Part shown: in pieces, positions 1 to 12,105 of the stretch
Layout: each line of letters starts with the position of its first letter
Position numbering within the stretch: the first letter of the stretch is position 1
Assembly: GCA_015178975.1 (NCBI GenBank)
Contig: WHVD01000031.1
Coordinates: forward strand, 496,001 to 560,000
Reading direction: 5' to 3'
Length of the DNA: 64,000 nt
Source of the DNA: Hysterangium stoloniferum
Lineage: Eukaryota > Basidiomycota > Agaricomycetes > Hysterangiales > Hysterangiaceae
Notes under the pieces: model-generated
What the model saw: the letters and a program-made list of their open reading frames with translations, nothing else
The model's database searches: none
What the model was told of the DNA's origin: nothing
Made by a program: the position numbers and the translations under genes

Positions 1-744
1 GCCAAGAAAGATACAAAAATCAAACGGTGAATAATATATCAGTAATATAGGAAAAAATTAACCAATTAATTATGTCTGGGGACCCAGATGAATCAGAAAT
101 CATGGTGTATTAACCAAGGACGGACGTTATTAAGAACAACATCTGCATACCTAAGGACAACATGTACACCTATGGACAACATCTGCACACTTAAGGACAA
201 CATCTATACACCTAGTGTTGTCTGGCTTTCTCGCTGAATTAAAATTGCCAGTACCAGTGAAACTACCCGATTTAACTATATGCTACACGACGAATAAATA
301 TATAGCGAGTGGATTGTTTCTTATAAGAGTTGTGCAAAAGGCGACCGTCAGGTGTCATGTCTGATGTGGGAGTCTCCATTCTTCTCCATCCTCACGACAA
401 CGTAAACGGACTCGCAACTACCGTCAACTGAAGGACAATACGTCTTTGAATTCGACGGACCGACTCTTACACAGACCAGAACACACAGTAGCAGGGCAAA
501 AAGAAAGGGAAAAAAAAAGTACGTTGTCATAAACCTCTTCCCGAAAACACAAGTCGCTACGTGTCTATGTCCCTATCTATATCTAGATATCCCGTCTCCT
601 GTCTAGAGGAGCATCTCAAAATACCAAGTAATTCATACATACATGTGGTGTCGTTCAAAGCGTCGTCGTAACCCCGCCTCCTCTGTTGTGTGATGTGGCG
701 ACCTCACATCGTGTAGTATGCTCGGCGATTGGTGTGATGGTACA
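1..744. other. Gene-poor flank downstream of the betaine-lipid synthase
   Basis: AT-rich at first, then homopolymer runs (A and G tracts near 820-870). Open frames here overlap the last intron and 3' region of the neighbouring minus-strand gene and have no recognisable domain. Apart from the short tandem repeat at 135-216, I see nothing that can be supported. Confidence 0.5.
135..216. repeat. Short tandem repeat, about 20 bp unit, 4 copies
   Basis: Four imperfect direct copies of a unit of the form ACAACATCTGCACACCTAAGG lie head to tail, 19-21 bp apart. It is noncoding and has no match elsewhere in the window that I noticed. Confidence 0.7.
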
Positions 745-3700
745 TTATGATAACACTCTTTGTCCACGCCAGAATGAACGATACCTGGCAGCAGCATCAG
801 CATCCGCACAGGTACGCGCCAAAAAAAAAAAAGGTCAACAGAAACGGGGGAAAGTGGGGGGGGGGTTCTAGAGGAACGCAAAGAGGGGACAAAAGGAAAA
901 AATTGAAATGCCCAAAATAAACTCACATATTGACCCGATCAATCGCCTCCGATCCCTGTCTAATAGCCACCGGCGCCACTCTAAACCCTGCCTGCTCAAA
1001 TACCTTGTTATACCACGGCTTCACGGACGCGGAGCGCCAGAAAACGAGGCCGGAGGGGGCGATGACGCGGTGGAGTTCTGTGATCTCCTCGTCGACTTCG
1101 GCGGCGCCGGGGGCGAACCAGTCTAGGTGGTCCATGACGAGGACCCGGGTCAGGGACCAGCGGGAGAGGCCACGGAGGACGCTGTAAAGTGAAATTGTGC
1201 ATGAGGATCTCCCTTTTTTTTGGTGTGGACAATGAGGGACGGATGAGACTCACTTGACGATGGACTCGGTGTGAAGACGGAACGTGTCTAATGCTGCAGA
1301 GTCGTTTTTCCTCAGTGTTTCGAAACCCGACTGGGTTAAGTAGAGCGGGCACGTTTCGGGCGTGTAGTGCCCCAACATCGTCTTGTGGAAAGATCCTAGT
1401 ATCAACAGCGGCAATCTCAGAACCTGTAAAAAAAACCCACCAAAAGATAAAAGTACGCTCCCTTTTTGAACAAGTACGTTTCCACCAACGGATCCAGCGT
1501 GTTCTTCACGTAGTCGTAGAACGTCCCCTCCTCCAGAATCATATTCCGCTGGTTAATCGGGACCCCGAGCGCGTTCCAGCAAAACACCGGGCTTTTCAGC
1601 AGCGCGATGACAATGGGGTTGAATAGCACCGGCCGGAGCTTCTCGTGCCATATCTTGGACTGCGCCTCGAGCGAGTCGCAATCACACATCGCCTTGACCT
1701 CTTTGCTCACGCCGGCGAGCGCGAAGATGAGTTTGGCCAGGCGGAGCGCGAGGCCGCTGTATCCATGCATGTAGAAGGAGGAGGAAAAGGCGTCGGCATT
1801 GATCCGCCAGAATTGGTAGGCGCTGCTGGAGAGGTGGGGGGAGAGCGACGAGTCGAGGAGGTGGCGGAACTTGGCGTTCTTGCCGCGGCCGAAAAGCGAG
1901 AAAAAGTCGTCATAGTCGAGACTCTGGATTGCGGCGAGTTTCAGTTCCAGGAGGTGGCCTTGGCAGGGATTCATGTCGACGCAGTGGATCTGAAAAATAA
2001 AAAAACGAGATCAGTGAGGGGCTGAGTTGAAGGGGGCTGGGTTACCCGTTTAGGCTGTGAGGCGATGGCATAGTGGAGTGCGTTGTCGCCAGCGGATGTG
2101 ATGACGAGCATGGAGTCGTCTTGGGTGAGTTTGAGAACCTTCATATCTTCGAAGGGGTCTTCCTGTGTGAATGAGAATGGTATTTTTCTCAGACATGGAA
2201 GCAAACAATAAGCAACGCAACATACCCAAGTGAAGGAATAGATGAACGTTCGGAATTCCTTGTGTATAGGCTGTTCATAGTATGGGAGACGCCAGGTCTA
2301 TAAAGTCGGAATGGCCATGTTAGCCCCAACTTCTGCCAAACCAACCGCTGCCATTGGCATAACTATTACGCACGTTCTTAACCTGGTAATGGAACGAACT
2401 CAGGGGTGGCGTAATATTAATATTAACGACGTTCTCAGTCTTGACCACCTGCATATACGAATCACCGATGTCCAGCGGTGGAACACTATCATCGGTGGCC
2501 TTGACCATCATGAGATTAGAGGGGGAGCAATTTCCGATGGTGTTACCGCCTTGGACTTCGAATGCGTGACAGAAGCGGGTAACATCGCAGGAGCGGGGAC
2601 GGCCGAGCCAAATGTAGTACGGGCTGTAGAAATGAAACGCGTTTCGAGTTTATTACAACAATTTATGATGGAGCGGTTTAATGTGGACTTACATTCGAAC
2701 GATAAAGGGGAGGATTAAATGGTTTCGGCCATTGTAATTCTTAATGGTACCAAATTTATATTCTAGATATGCTCGACGTGCTGGACCGAGATGGACCTGA
2801 AAGGGAGATATAAAATGGGACATCAGTGAAGGTTGGAACTCGGACAAAAGTCGAAAGAATCAGTGTTATTACTTACGTGATCAAAGTCAAACCAAATCTG
2901 CCAGAACCATCTAGAAATCCACCCACACTCCTTGCTTATACCGCCAATAGCTGATTCATGGAGGGAAGAGTGTCTGTATGCAGTATAAAAGTCAACGACA
3001 CCAAATAGGCCATCTTGTGGTGAGAGGACATATTCGATACGGTCCAGGAGGGTGTAGTAGCTTGGGATCTGAGAAGAGAGAAGAGTTGACTGAGAACACT
3101 ACGCATAAATTAGGAGAGGGACGGGGACGGACCATAGATAGTGAATAACTCATAGTTACGAAGCCGACACTGCCTTTCGGGTCGACACCATCAGCCCATT
3201 CTGGCAATGTAAATTCACTAGCATCCTGGTACAAGACAATGACGTTCTTCCACCCTTTCGCAGCGAAACGTTTACGAGCGATATCCAGCAATGGTTCGCA
3301 AAGGTCTACCAAATAAACGGCATCGAAATTGGCAATTGCGAAATGTTTGTTCATTAATTCGATATTGTAGCCTGACAATTGTACGATACATTGAAATGAA
3401 GGCTCACGTTCATGACGGATAATAGCTTACCTGTTCCTCCACCGATGTCAACCCAAATGAGTCTCTTCTTGGGCGAAGCGGCATGCATTTGACGTAAATG
3501 AGCCGCTGAAAGGCTGAGCATGGTGTTTCGGCCGCGCAAAAGGAGGCTGCGTGTGGTGTCATAAGCTTCTGCCTGACCGCGATAGAACTAAAAGAAGAAT
3601 TATATGAGGAGTTGTTGAGAGGGTTGAAAGTAGAATGAGGTACCTTATCCAGCCTCGCTTTCTGATTGTCCTGGCCGAGAGGTCGGAAGAAACAATGCCA

Positions 3701-3982
3701 TATAAAGAGTGCCTGAGGGGTAAAGACTCGAGCCAAAATTGCGATTACTCCTGCACAGGCGAGTAGAATTGCGAGGACGGCAGAAAGCGACGAGAGACCT
3801 GGGAAATGGGGTATGGCCTGGATGGACAGTGAGCTGGAGCCGAGATCAGGATTGCAATGGGGGCAAAGAAAAAAAAACATACAAGCGGGGGATGAAGGGT
3901 AGGTTGGGCATGGATGGCGACTTGCGGCGCACAGGGGAAAGAATGAGCTTGAGTCGAGATTGGTTGGACTTTGTATGGCCAT
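745..3982 (-). CDS. BTA1: Betaine-lipid (DGTS) synthase, BtaB-BtaA fusion
   Basis: Makes the phosphorus-free membrane lipid DGTS from diacylglycerol and S-adenosylmethionine; acts at membranes (family knowledge). My model has 12 exons: 3982-3644, 3587-3431, 3371-3133, 3068-2877, 2796-2693, 2623-2383, 2297-2226, 2162-2046, 1989-1478, 1423-1254, 1182-927, 784-745. They sum to 2439 nt, giving 812 residues with no internal stop. A hydrophobic N-terminal segment (about residues 50-75) precedes a class I methyltransferase domain (VDIGGGTG near 159-166, then the aspartate-rich VYLVDLCEP strand). From about residue 420 comes the DUF3419/BtaA aminocarboxypropyl transferase part (SFTWEDPFEDMKVL, VDMNPCQGHLLELK, SSSAYQFWRIN, DHLDWF). 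The last exon supplies the usual ending after DRVNMY. The order, methyltransferase first, is the fungal one. The start is the least certain point: an upstream in-frame ATG lies at 4039. Confidence 0.93.
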
Positions 3983-5020
3983 AAAAGACTGGAAATGGAA
4001 CGTAATGAAAAAGGGGACAGCGTGACATTGGAAGCGCACGAGGGTTCCTCATGTTACGTATTTGGGGAATATGACGAACGTGCCGTTATCGAGGCTCTGA
4101 CAGCCAATAGGAAATATGGACCAATGAAGCGGATTCCAAGCAGAGATCAGACAGTAGCGATCAATGGTACAAATAGGGTTAGGCGCCCGTGTAAATAGGG
4201 ATAAGCGCTTCTGATTGAGCAGCGACTAATTAGAACTTATATGTCCCTGATTCAGAAAATCCCCTCTTCCAGCAAACGTGTGACTCCGTGATCGCATCTC
4301 GGCCCGTGCTGCACATCCCCAGTCCTTCTGATTACATCAATCCCTGCATCGCGTTTAGGGTCTATGAAATCCTTTTTTGAGTTACGTCAGTGCCTTCTCT
4401 CCTGACAAGACTTCTCTGCACAGTCAACAGAAGGCTGCTCTAGCATGTGATTGTCATTTTTCAATCGGAGCTGTCTACCGCACATTGTCGTCTTCTTTAA
4501 GCCGATAAGAGCGTGAACTTCTACTTCAGAAACAACCTTAATGAGCATCTACAACTAACAACCCCATTCATATCCCCCGCCCAAAATAGATGCTGACTAA
4601 TGCACTGTCCTTTACCCAGAGTTGTAGCCGCAGCTGGAGCAAAAATTTATAGCTACGGCAAGTCCTCAAACAGTCCAACGCCGAACCTTGGAAGAAATTG
4701 GTCCAATCACAGTAACTGAGAGAAAGCCTTGAGTCGTCCTCAAGTGTTAACATGTATAACTAAGCATTGATAGACCACAAGCGAGATGGAGTCTCGACCC
4801 TCGATCATTGCAATGATATGACCAATTTCTTTGCGACAAGACGAGGGCGCCCGGGCCGTGGGTATGTATCGAGTCATATTCCAAATTGTTATTTTTACTA
4901 GGCGCACAATGATTTTATATGACTCACTAGGGCCGGCTACGAACTTCAACTGACTCTCTACCGGTGATGACTGTTCGTATGTATGCATGGTTAGTGACTC
5001 ATAGTCAAGTTCCGGACTTG
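3983..5020. other. Intergenic region between divergent genes
   Basis: About 1 kb between the 5' end of the betaine-lipid synthase (minus) and the small plus-strand gene. It should hold the promoters of both. No domain-bearing ORF is seen on either strand; the short open frames have neither homology features nor consistent splice sites. Confidence 0.5.
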
Positions 5021-5027
5021 TATAAAA
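5021..5027 (+). promoter_or_regulatory. TATA box of the small plus-strand gene
   Basis: A TATAAAA heptamer lies 87 bp before the ATG at 5114. Its position and sequence fit a core promoter for the 75-codon ORF, which is the main reason to take that ORF seriously. Confidence 0.45.
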
Positions 5028-5113
5028 GCCTCACCTTTAGCAAATATTTGACTTACGACAAGGAACCGTTATTTGCCCCTCTGAAATTTCGGTCTTAAAA
5101 AATCTCAATCAAC

Positions 5114-5341
5114 ATGCCAATGAACGCTGTTCCCTCCGTTGGTCTAATAACAGGCCAAGACATTGTCGCCCAATCGAAATCCAATCCCCCATCCTCCAGC
5201 TCCTCTCAGAGACCAAAAAAACAGACTAGCTCCACAAAATCAACGATTTCTCTACCTCGTCTATCTTTTCCCTCTATTTCAAGCCTTTTTAAAAAACCAA
5301 CAAAGGCTGGGAGAGCTGTCAATAAGCAGACAGGCTTATGA
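5114..5341 (+). CDS. Small Ser/Lys-rich protein of unknown function
   Basis: A 75-residue ORF starting MPMNAVPSVGLITGQD, then a low-complexity Ser/Pro/Lys stretch (SSSSSQRPKKQ) and a short basic, phenylalanine-containing end (ISSLFKKPTKAGR). There is no signal peptide, membrane segment or C-terminal CaaX box, so it is not a pheromone precursor. The ATG follows AATCAAC, an acceptable fungal context, and a TATA box lies upstream. A second open frame overlaps from 5163 to 5534, so a spliced longer product is possible. I do not recognise the family. Confidence 0.4.
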   Translation: MPMNAVPSVGLITGQDIVAQSKSNPPSSSSSQRPKKQTSSTKSTISLPRLSFPSISSLFKKPTKAGRAVNKQTGL

Positions 5342-6631
5342 AGCAAAATCGTTTCCATCTCCAGTCTGGAGAGGGGTACATGGTCACTCTTTCGCCAACA
5401 TTCATGAATCTCAACCCTCTTATTGCCCTTCAGTCAATATCCACCATGCCTCTAATTTACTAAAATATATATTCCAAAGTCCACGGATAAATATCCCCCT
5501 GAGCCCGGTGATCGCCCCCTATCCATCACCATAACCATGTTCAGAAGTCCAAATACCAAAATCCAGCGATCCAGGCCATTTCGTACGACCGTGCTGGCGC
5601 ATGATCGCTTTGGGGGGTGTGGTCGCATCGCGTGGCGTAATTGCGAGAAAACCTGGGCCGCGGCCCAGATATTCATATTATCGTCTCCTCTTGATACGTT
5701 CATTCTTCTTCTCGATGCCATTTTACTTAATATGCACCTATCTGCTCGCTTTCCTTTGTTAGTATTTCTTGATAGTTGTGTTGCAAGCCGTCGAGGACGC
5801 TTGCGGTTTTGCGGTGCTTTTTCGGTCATACCATATTAGAAGGTAGTATATTCGATCTATTTAATGGACACTTGGCGTTGTGGTGCTTTAGAGTAGCTTA
5901 GTAATTAGAACTTAACTTGGCCCGTACTAAGGTGACCCTAAGATGCTGGCAAGCTTTTCCCACTCCATTAATACATGAATGATTTGAACCGGATGACCGT
6001 CTCTGCTGCATAAAGAACGTCGTGTGAACAATTCTACTTCAGTATTTCGGAATGTCTCTCGACAACAATCAAGGTCGCCTTGCCAGATCACGTTGTAGAG
6101 CATCGGAATCATATCATGTACCCGGGATTGGATCGCTTGAGAAGTGTTCAATTCCCCTGCAGGGTGGTAAGCAGTTTTGTGTCTCCATACATTTTGCTGA
6201 TATGAGATTCCAATGGAGCCACGCCCACGAGACCGCTAGCATAACTAGCACACCCCCGAGATGGTTAGTATAGACCAACTCATCAGAAAAAAATACCACT
6301 AAGTAAATATACTAACTACGCGAGCTATCTAGGCAGCTGACTATTTCCCATTTCCCTGTTGTTTTCAAAGAAGTCAACAACCTCGTGTCGGTTACAATCT
6401 TGATAATCAAATCATTTCCACCAAATTATCAATGTGACTTAATGGTAATTTTTTTTTTAATAGGCTGGTCCATTTTTTGTTGATCTCAATATTTGAAGAA
6501 AAAAGTACTTAGCCTCCAAACACAAAGAGTCTGGTAGATGCTAAATCTATATAGTACGGGAGAAATACGGCCATTCCCTAGTGATGCTTTGAAACTATAA
6601 GCTAATAATACATGTATACACCAAATCTCAA
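5342..6631. other. Intergenic stretch without a supported gene
   Basis: Several open frames of 60-125 codons occur on both strands (for example 5452-5839) but none shows a domain, a consistent codon bias or a splice pattern. It probably includes the 3' end of the small gene and the terminator region of the P450. Confidence 0.45.
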
Positions 6632-8777
6632 CTAATCCTGACGACGGCGGAACATGACACAGATACTACTATCAGGAATGCAGTTCATTCCCGCCCATAT
6701 ATTCGGGGGGCGCACGCCTTCGTTCTCCATCTTAATATCATAATTTAAGACCAGATGTGCAAGCATAGCTTTGAGTTCGTTAGCAGCAAAGAATCGACCG
6801 GGACTAAAATCAGATAAAATAATAATCAGCAGTAGCACCCCTAAGGTGTATTTGCCCCAAAAACATACCATGCATGCTTTCCATGTCCAAAGGCAATATA
6901 ATCAGGATTCGTCGAGATATATTGATTTGTGATCCCTTGTCTTTCTTTCTCCCGGATATCGCTGAATCTAAAACCGTCGAAGACGTCCGCATTCACGTAT
7001 ATTTCATCATCCGTATGGGTGGAAGTGGCAGCAGCCGCGATGTATGTGCCTTTTGGAACGAATGTCCCATCAGCAAAGGTGTAGTCTCTCAGCGCTTTCC
7101 GCGTCAATGAAGCTAGGACGAAATGTTACTGGAGTTCTTAAGCCTGATAGTGGCAACGGAAAGATACTCACTTACAGTAAGCCCATTAATCCTCTGACTT
7201 TCCTTCAAAAAGCTATCCAATCTATTCAACTTCGTCATCGCGACCTTTGACCATCCATACTCTTCGAGGACAGCTTCGACCTCTTCTCGCAATGGTGCGA
7301 GATACTTTGGCTCAGCTGCGAGATGGTATAGTACATGCATGAAGCTCTGGAGTGCCACAGAATTAGAGGTCAGGAACAGTTAGCAGGATAAAAAAAAAGC
7401 TGTTACCAACGAAGTGGTATGTATAGCAGCAAAATTAAGGGCCAGAATTCTATTTGTAAGCTTGCGAGGGGTTCGTTCCTGGCCTTGGGCAACATCCATA
7501 ATCCAGGATAAGAAATCATTCTAAATCGAGGTCACATTGGCTCAGAAAATGGTGAGCCAAAAAAATACAAAATCTCACAGGTTTATCGGGATATTCAAAA
7601 CCGTGCTCGTCAATATTCTTCTGGCGCTCTGCGATCACTGGCCCCAGATGCTTTTGGGCGATATCGATAGCTTTAGGAACATTGGTCAGAAGCTTTCCTG
7701 CAATCCTGTCCATACAAGTGTCTAAGATGGCTTATGACATGTAGTATCCAGATGCACTTACCCTCGAAGGAACTCAGGGACTCGACTCAGTGTTTCACGG
7801 CCCATAGCAACATCAAGGGTATATTTGATACTGATATTGACGTATTCAGGATTGCGGCCTATAGGAAACATTTAACGGTGAAGCGACCGAGTCATTGTGA
7901 CCAATTCTGACATACAGAGAGGGGCGCCAACAAATATGCGGTTGGAGGCACGGGTGACGATCTGTGTGATCGCAGGATAGGCAGGAATTTTGGTCCAACC
8001 TCCAGAACGAGAAGTATTTCAGCAATGGCTCCCTTTGAAAAGGATTATGTGAGTGGCGTACCGTCTGTCACTGGGATGTTATCTTCACAGGCAAGAACCA
8101 TCTCTTCTTTCATGTCGGCGAATAGGCTACCCATATTCCGAGTCAAATTTACACGGATGAGCTCGAAGTGATAAGGGTTGGTGAGTATGGTTGGACCTAG
8201 GAGATGTTTGGCGAATATATCCTGATTGGGTATATTAGGAGGCCATCGAGGAGAATACGATAAGACGACTTCGTACTTCTTGAACAGCGGCCCTGAAAGA
8301 AAGGACGTCATCAGGTGCTCTCGCAAGTTCCTCGATATATTTCCGTCCGGATAAGATGATGTCCCAGCGGGCCATCTGGGGTACTCGGAACATTCGAGAT
8401 TTATACTGACATTCGGAATATTGAGTATCGTAGGACTGGCTTGGTTCACACTCCTAAATCACCCACCTTCTCATAACCAGCTTGAACCATATCTTTACCA
8501 TGCGGGATAACATCCATGGCTGACCTATAGGAAGACAAAAGATCAGAGCCTCCAATGGCTGGAATGGAATCCTTTTTGGGATAAATAAGGGCTGGGTATA
8601 TTTGACGAAATCGTTGCTCACGTAGGCTGACTTGCGACTCCATGTAATGCTGTAGAGGATAAAAATGACAAGTAGCGCCAATCCAAAGCACGAGAAGTTC
8701 AGAAGAGGCTTGTCGGCGGGGAAGACTAAAGGGAACAAAGGCGAGATCGTCACAGGTGGAGATGTAAAATTCATCAT
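6632..8777 (-). CDS. Cytochrome P450 monooxygenase, membrane anchored
   Basis: Haem-thiolate monooxygenase expected on the ER membrane with a P450 reductase partner; substrate unknown. My model has 11 exons: 8777-8622, 8571-8467, 8405-8277, 8221-8062, 7999-7916, 7858-7762, 7705-7579, 7520-7407, 7346-7172, 7112-6869, 6803-6632, totalling 1563 nt and 520 residues, the normal family length, with no internal stop. It has an N-terminal anchor (GLALLVIFILYS), a proline-containing hinge leading to IPAIGG, an I-helix with AAIHTTS, the K-helix ExxR (E373-R376 in FLKESQR) and the haem loop FGHGKHACPG with the ligand Cys464 split by the last intron. The motif layout resembles the ent-kaurene-oxidase-like fungal P450s; I would not assign a CYP number. 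No other biosynthetic gene adjoins it, so a cluster is not shown. All key residues are intact. Confidence 0.93.
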
Positions 8778-11163
8778 TTAGTCCGTTTTGTAGATGCAAC
8801 TAGAAGAGACAATATCTGTCGCAGCGGGTGGATGAAGGATCTGTCTTCACTTTCCATCGTTAAAACATTTAAGTCGTTACGGTGGTTGGCCGCGTGTCTT
8901 CCTTCGGAAACCTAATCCGGGAAAATTAAGAAAACTATCCTTAATCAACTTACCTTGCGGAGACTTCTACCAAACGAGTGAATTCCATTCGTCAAAACGA
9001 TTAGATCATGACTGCGGTCGGCCACAAGCGTGCGCCGGCGGAATTCTACGGGAAAACTACCAGAATCAATTTCATGCGTCAACGATACTACCTGTGCTTT
9101 CAACCACTTGTTGGTTTATAAATGATGTCACCTAATTCACAATGAGCTACTCCGGTCCAAACCTCGGGTGTAAATTACTCGGTTTCCTCTCGGCAGTGAA
9201 CATTCTGCATATGTACCGGCAAGACTCGTTGGAGATATAAGGCCTGTCCCATTTCGCTTGGCCTAGCTCTACTGGTCGGTCGTGTGAGCTTCTTTGATGG
9301 GGCAGTGCGGAGCAAAGCCTCGGTAGCCAATCAGGTCGCAGATTCAGGAGCCTTCGGTTCCCGACGTCTTATTTTTTTTCGACAATGGGTCATGTCCTTT
9401 AGTCATCATCATTGCCATGGAAGAGAGAAAAAAAACTCGTGGTCAAAAGAAATTGACTAGCCGGGGGTAGTTTTATTATCATGTGACCAAAAAGTCGTGA
9501 GGATCTTGGCACATGACCAATCACATTGATTGAAACTTCCCAAATTATCTGCCAAGGGATATGGTTTTTTTTCGGTTTTTTTTCTGAAGAGTCCACAAAG
9601 TTTGGGATGGAATGCCAGATCGCCCTGACTGCCAAAGTTCTCCTCACTCTCTTGCTTTTGTAAATTGACGAGGGGGTCGCGTTTGCAGTGGGACGGTCTC
9701 ATGAGACTCTGGTGGTACGTGCCTGACACACAAATAGATTTCTCGGACACTCAGCGACCATTATTCATAATGAACGATAATATGCAACATATTTCATAAT
9801 TCTCTACGTACTTTGCTAGAATATCAAGCCTGCGCTGTGTATGGTGTATGTATTTTGTGATTCTAGTCTCCCTGCTACCTGAGTGATTGTTTCTCTTTAT
9901 ATCTGTGGTTCATCAGTGAAATAATTCTAAGCGCTGGGACGAAGCACCCTATTCTCAGCTGCTGCAGACGCTCCATAATGTCCAGGAGCATACTAGAATG
10001 GGGGAACTTTCTCCGGAACGTCCCTTAGTAAAATAAAGCGACTGGTTCCCTTATTGTCACTGAGTTTATTATTAAACTCACAGTGACATATTTTGTACAT
10101 ATGGAGTACAACCTAAATAATAATCTTCCAGGTCAGGTTTTTTATCGATCTTGAACCCAGTAACCCCGAGCCGTTGCACGGTGGAATTCATCCGGCCGCA
10201 TGCCTTCATGCACAGCCTGTGAGAGCAAGTCCAAAAATTTCAAACTCAATGGACGTGTGGAAGAGCATCAGAAAATTTAAATTTTCCAGGAGTTTTAAGT
10301 TGTTCTGATTTTTGGCGTCATCACCTACTTCCTCCTTTGCCGGTGCCGCGATTTCGAATCCTGGCCTAGTAACTCCTTATCAATTCTCAAGACTGAGTAC
10401 CACTTCCAAAGGCTTGTCTCACCGTGGACCAATCTATCGAACAGACCGTCATCGAGACAGGTCAACATAAGTGTCTCGCGGTTAACTTTTACTCGTTTCT
10501 TCTGCAACCGGGATTAAGACAAACTTACTCTTGATCCCACAGGCGACCTCCCTTCCATCAATCTACGGAAAATACGATAGTCCATATCTCACGCAGTAGT
10601 ACAGACGGTGCCATGCAGTCCGGCCCCAGGCGGAAGTCCTTTGCCTAGGGTAGAGGATTTTCAGACACCTTTATCCCCCCGACACATTCTTTGCCATTGA
10701 AAATCATTGCAAGGATGGCATATTTTCCTTGAAAAAAAAAAATAATTCAGAGAATTAATATGCGGCTTATACGACGCCCGGGATACATTTGTCAGTGACG
10801 CTGTATACATGTCCTTAGCAGTCTCTAGGTAGTATGCTAACTGGCCATTAGTTCTAAACATGCTGTTGAAGTAGGCTGTCACGCGGGATAGTCGGACCGC
10901 AAAAGTCATGACCGTAGATGGACCACCACTCGTGATGACTTCATGAGCATATACCATGCCTTAGTATTATTTAATCAGTTTCTACTACGTGTCATATAGA
11001 CATTGCCCCTACCTCAGTTGTTTCAATCTAACCAATTGGTTATGCAAGGGGCATTTTATACCCTGAAGAGCTTCCATTATATCACCTTTGAGGCGGTTGC
11101 GACGTGGGGTGGTTAGTAATGCCTCCATGGACGACGCCATAATGGGAGATAATTGAGGGTTAG
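8778..11163. other. Intergenic stretch; one doubtful spliced ORF
   Basis: Includes the P450 promoter on its left. On the minus strand between 10957 and 10325 there are open segments with plausible splice sites. One starts MVYAHEVITSGGPSTVMTF, another contains YAILAMIFNGKECVGGIKV after a TTTTTCAAG acceptor, and the last ends QDSKSRHRQRRK. They look protein-like but I cannot join them into one frame and recognise no family. The rest is AT-rich and empty. Confidence 0.3.
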
Positions 11164-11176
11164 ACATCAGTAAAAT

Positions 11177-11221
11177 GAGCATGTGCTGTGGAGCCTCTGG
11201 GCGGCTCCAGGGCACATGCTC
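11177..11221. repeat. GC-rich palindrome near the end of element R1
   Basis: Arms GAGCATGTGC and GCACATGCTC enclose a second pair of arms, TGGAGCC and GGCTCCA, around a short loop. The paired positions are almost perfect, so the DNA or RNA can form a long hairpin. Copy b keeps the inner pair only. Confidence 0.75.
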
Positions 11222-11482
11222 ATGTGACACCGGAGTATTCAGAGCACATTATAGAGATGGCAAACGCTCACAACATCTCTTGCAAATATTTTTCTCTCAC
11301 TACTTTCACTACTCTCATTACTTTAGTTTCTAGCTGTATTTATAATATGTTTAATAAATATTTTTTTAGAAAAATAAATTAGGAAAATTCAAATGCAATT
11401 GTGATTTGGAATGCGATCATTTGATATTATCATGGATTAGTACCACTAGTAGGGTACTAATGCTACATTACGAAATATTTTT

Positions 11483-11957
11483 ATGCTGGTTGATTGTCCA
11501 AAACCATTGAGTCACCGCATCCAATTCCCCCCACACCAAGGCCCCCTCAAATTGGAGCCTCTAATCCGAAGCCGCATCCATCTCAATTTCCCCAGATGTG
11601 AATTTATCTTCAGGATCAGACTCTCCTCCATTTGCTTACATGCCGGTTCTAGAGAGTTCCTCCTGAAGGCCTACCAGGATATGAGGAACCTCTTTAGACA
11701 TTCTATCAAGGAAACTGAGAATATTTTGGTAAGTTTTTGTATATTCTTGCTTATTCATGTTAATGCTAACATGTTATAACCAAAATAAAATAAAATAAAA
11801 AAAGTACTGCCAGACATGCAATCACAACCATCTCCAATGTAACAAGGGAAAGTGCACTGGTAGAAAGCCTTGCAGGGCTATCCTTGGCAACAAAGCCTAC
11901 TTGGTGGATGAGGGTAGTTATGTATATAGGTATGATGGAAGGCTTTCAGACATTTGA
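11483..11957 (+). CDS. Cys-rich hypothetical protein inside element R1
   Basis: Two exons, 11483-11728 and 11805-11957, joined by a 76 bp GTAAGT...AAAG intron in phase 0, give 132 residues. The first exon is basic and contains LLKAYQDMRNLFRHSIK. The second begins YCQTCNHNHLQCNKGKC and continues TGRKPCRAILGNKAYLVD, so six cysteines sit within about 25 residues with two histidines, a likely zinc-binding cluster. It lies between the two blocks shared by the R1 copies. Cys clusters of this sort accompany KDZ-type fungal transposons, but I see no KDZ transposase, so that link is a guess. The start is uncertain. Confidence 0.4.
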
Positions 11958-12105
11958 CCTGTAAGTAGTAGATAGCACAATTACACAAAACAATAGAAAT
12001 ATAAAAATAAATAACATACCCCCTAATGTATTCATCAACTCCAAGCTTTCCATAGATATAGCAATGGTCTTGCAGTAAGAAATTTACCCGTGATTATGTC
12101 TTCTG

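Larger units (their letters stand above)
11165..12105. mobile_element. DNA element R1, copy a (boundaries partly resolved)
   Basis: The first 320 bp (to about 11483) match 21385-21719. It begins CATCAGTAAAATGAG, followed by a GC-rich palindrome, a pyrimidine-rich tract of CTCTCACTA units and a second small palindrome around ACTAGT. A second shared block lies at 12053-12091, matching 23007-23050. In copy b the element ends with an inverted CATCAGTAAA, which suggests a terminal-inverted-repeat DNA transposon. I could not find the matching right end here; TTGACTGATG near 12434 is a weak candidate. Confidence 0.55.

Noticed and set aside
6632-8777. P450 plus betaine-lipid synthase as a biosynthetic cluster
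   Set aside because: Betaine-lipid synthesis needs no P450, and no other pathway gene lies nearby; neighbourhood alone is weak evidence.
8446-8799. Alternative N-terminal frame of the P450
   Set aside because: It lacks a membrane anchor; a 50 nt intron (8572-8621) joins the hydrophobic frame to the IPAIGG frame.
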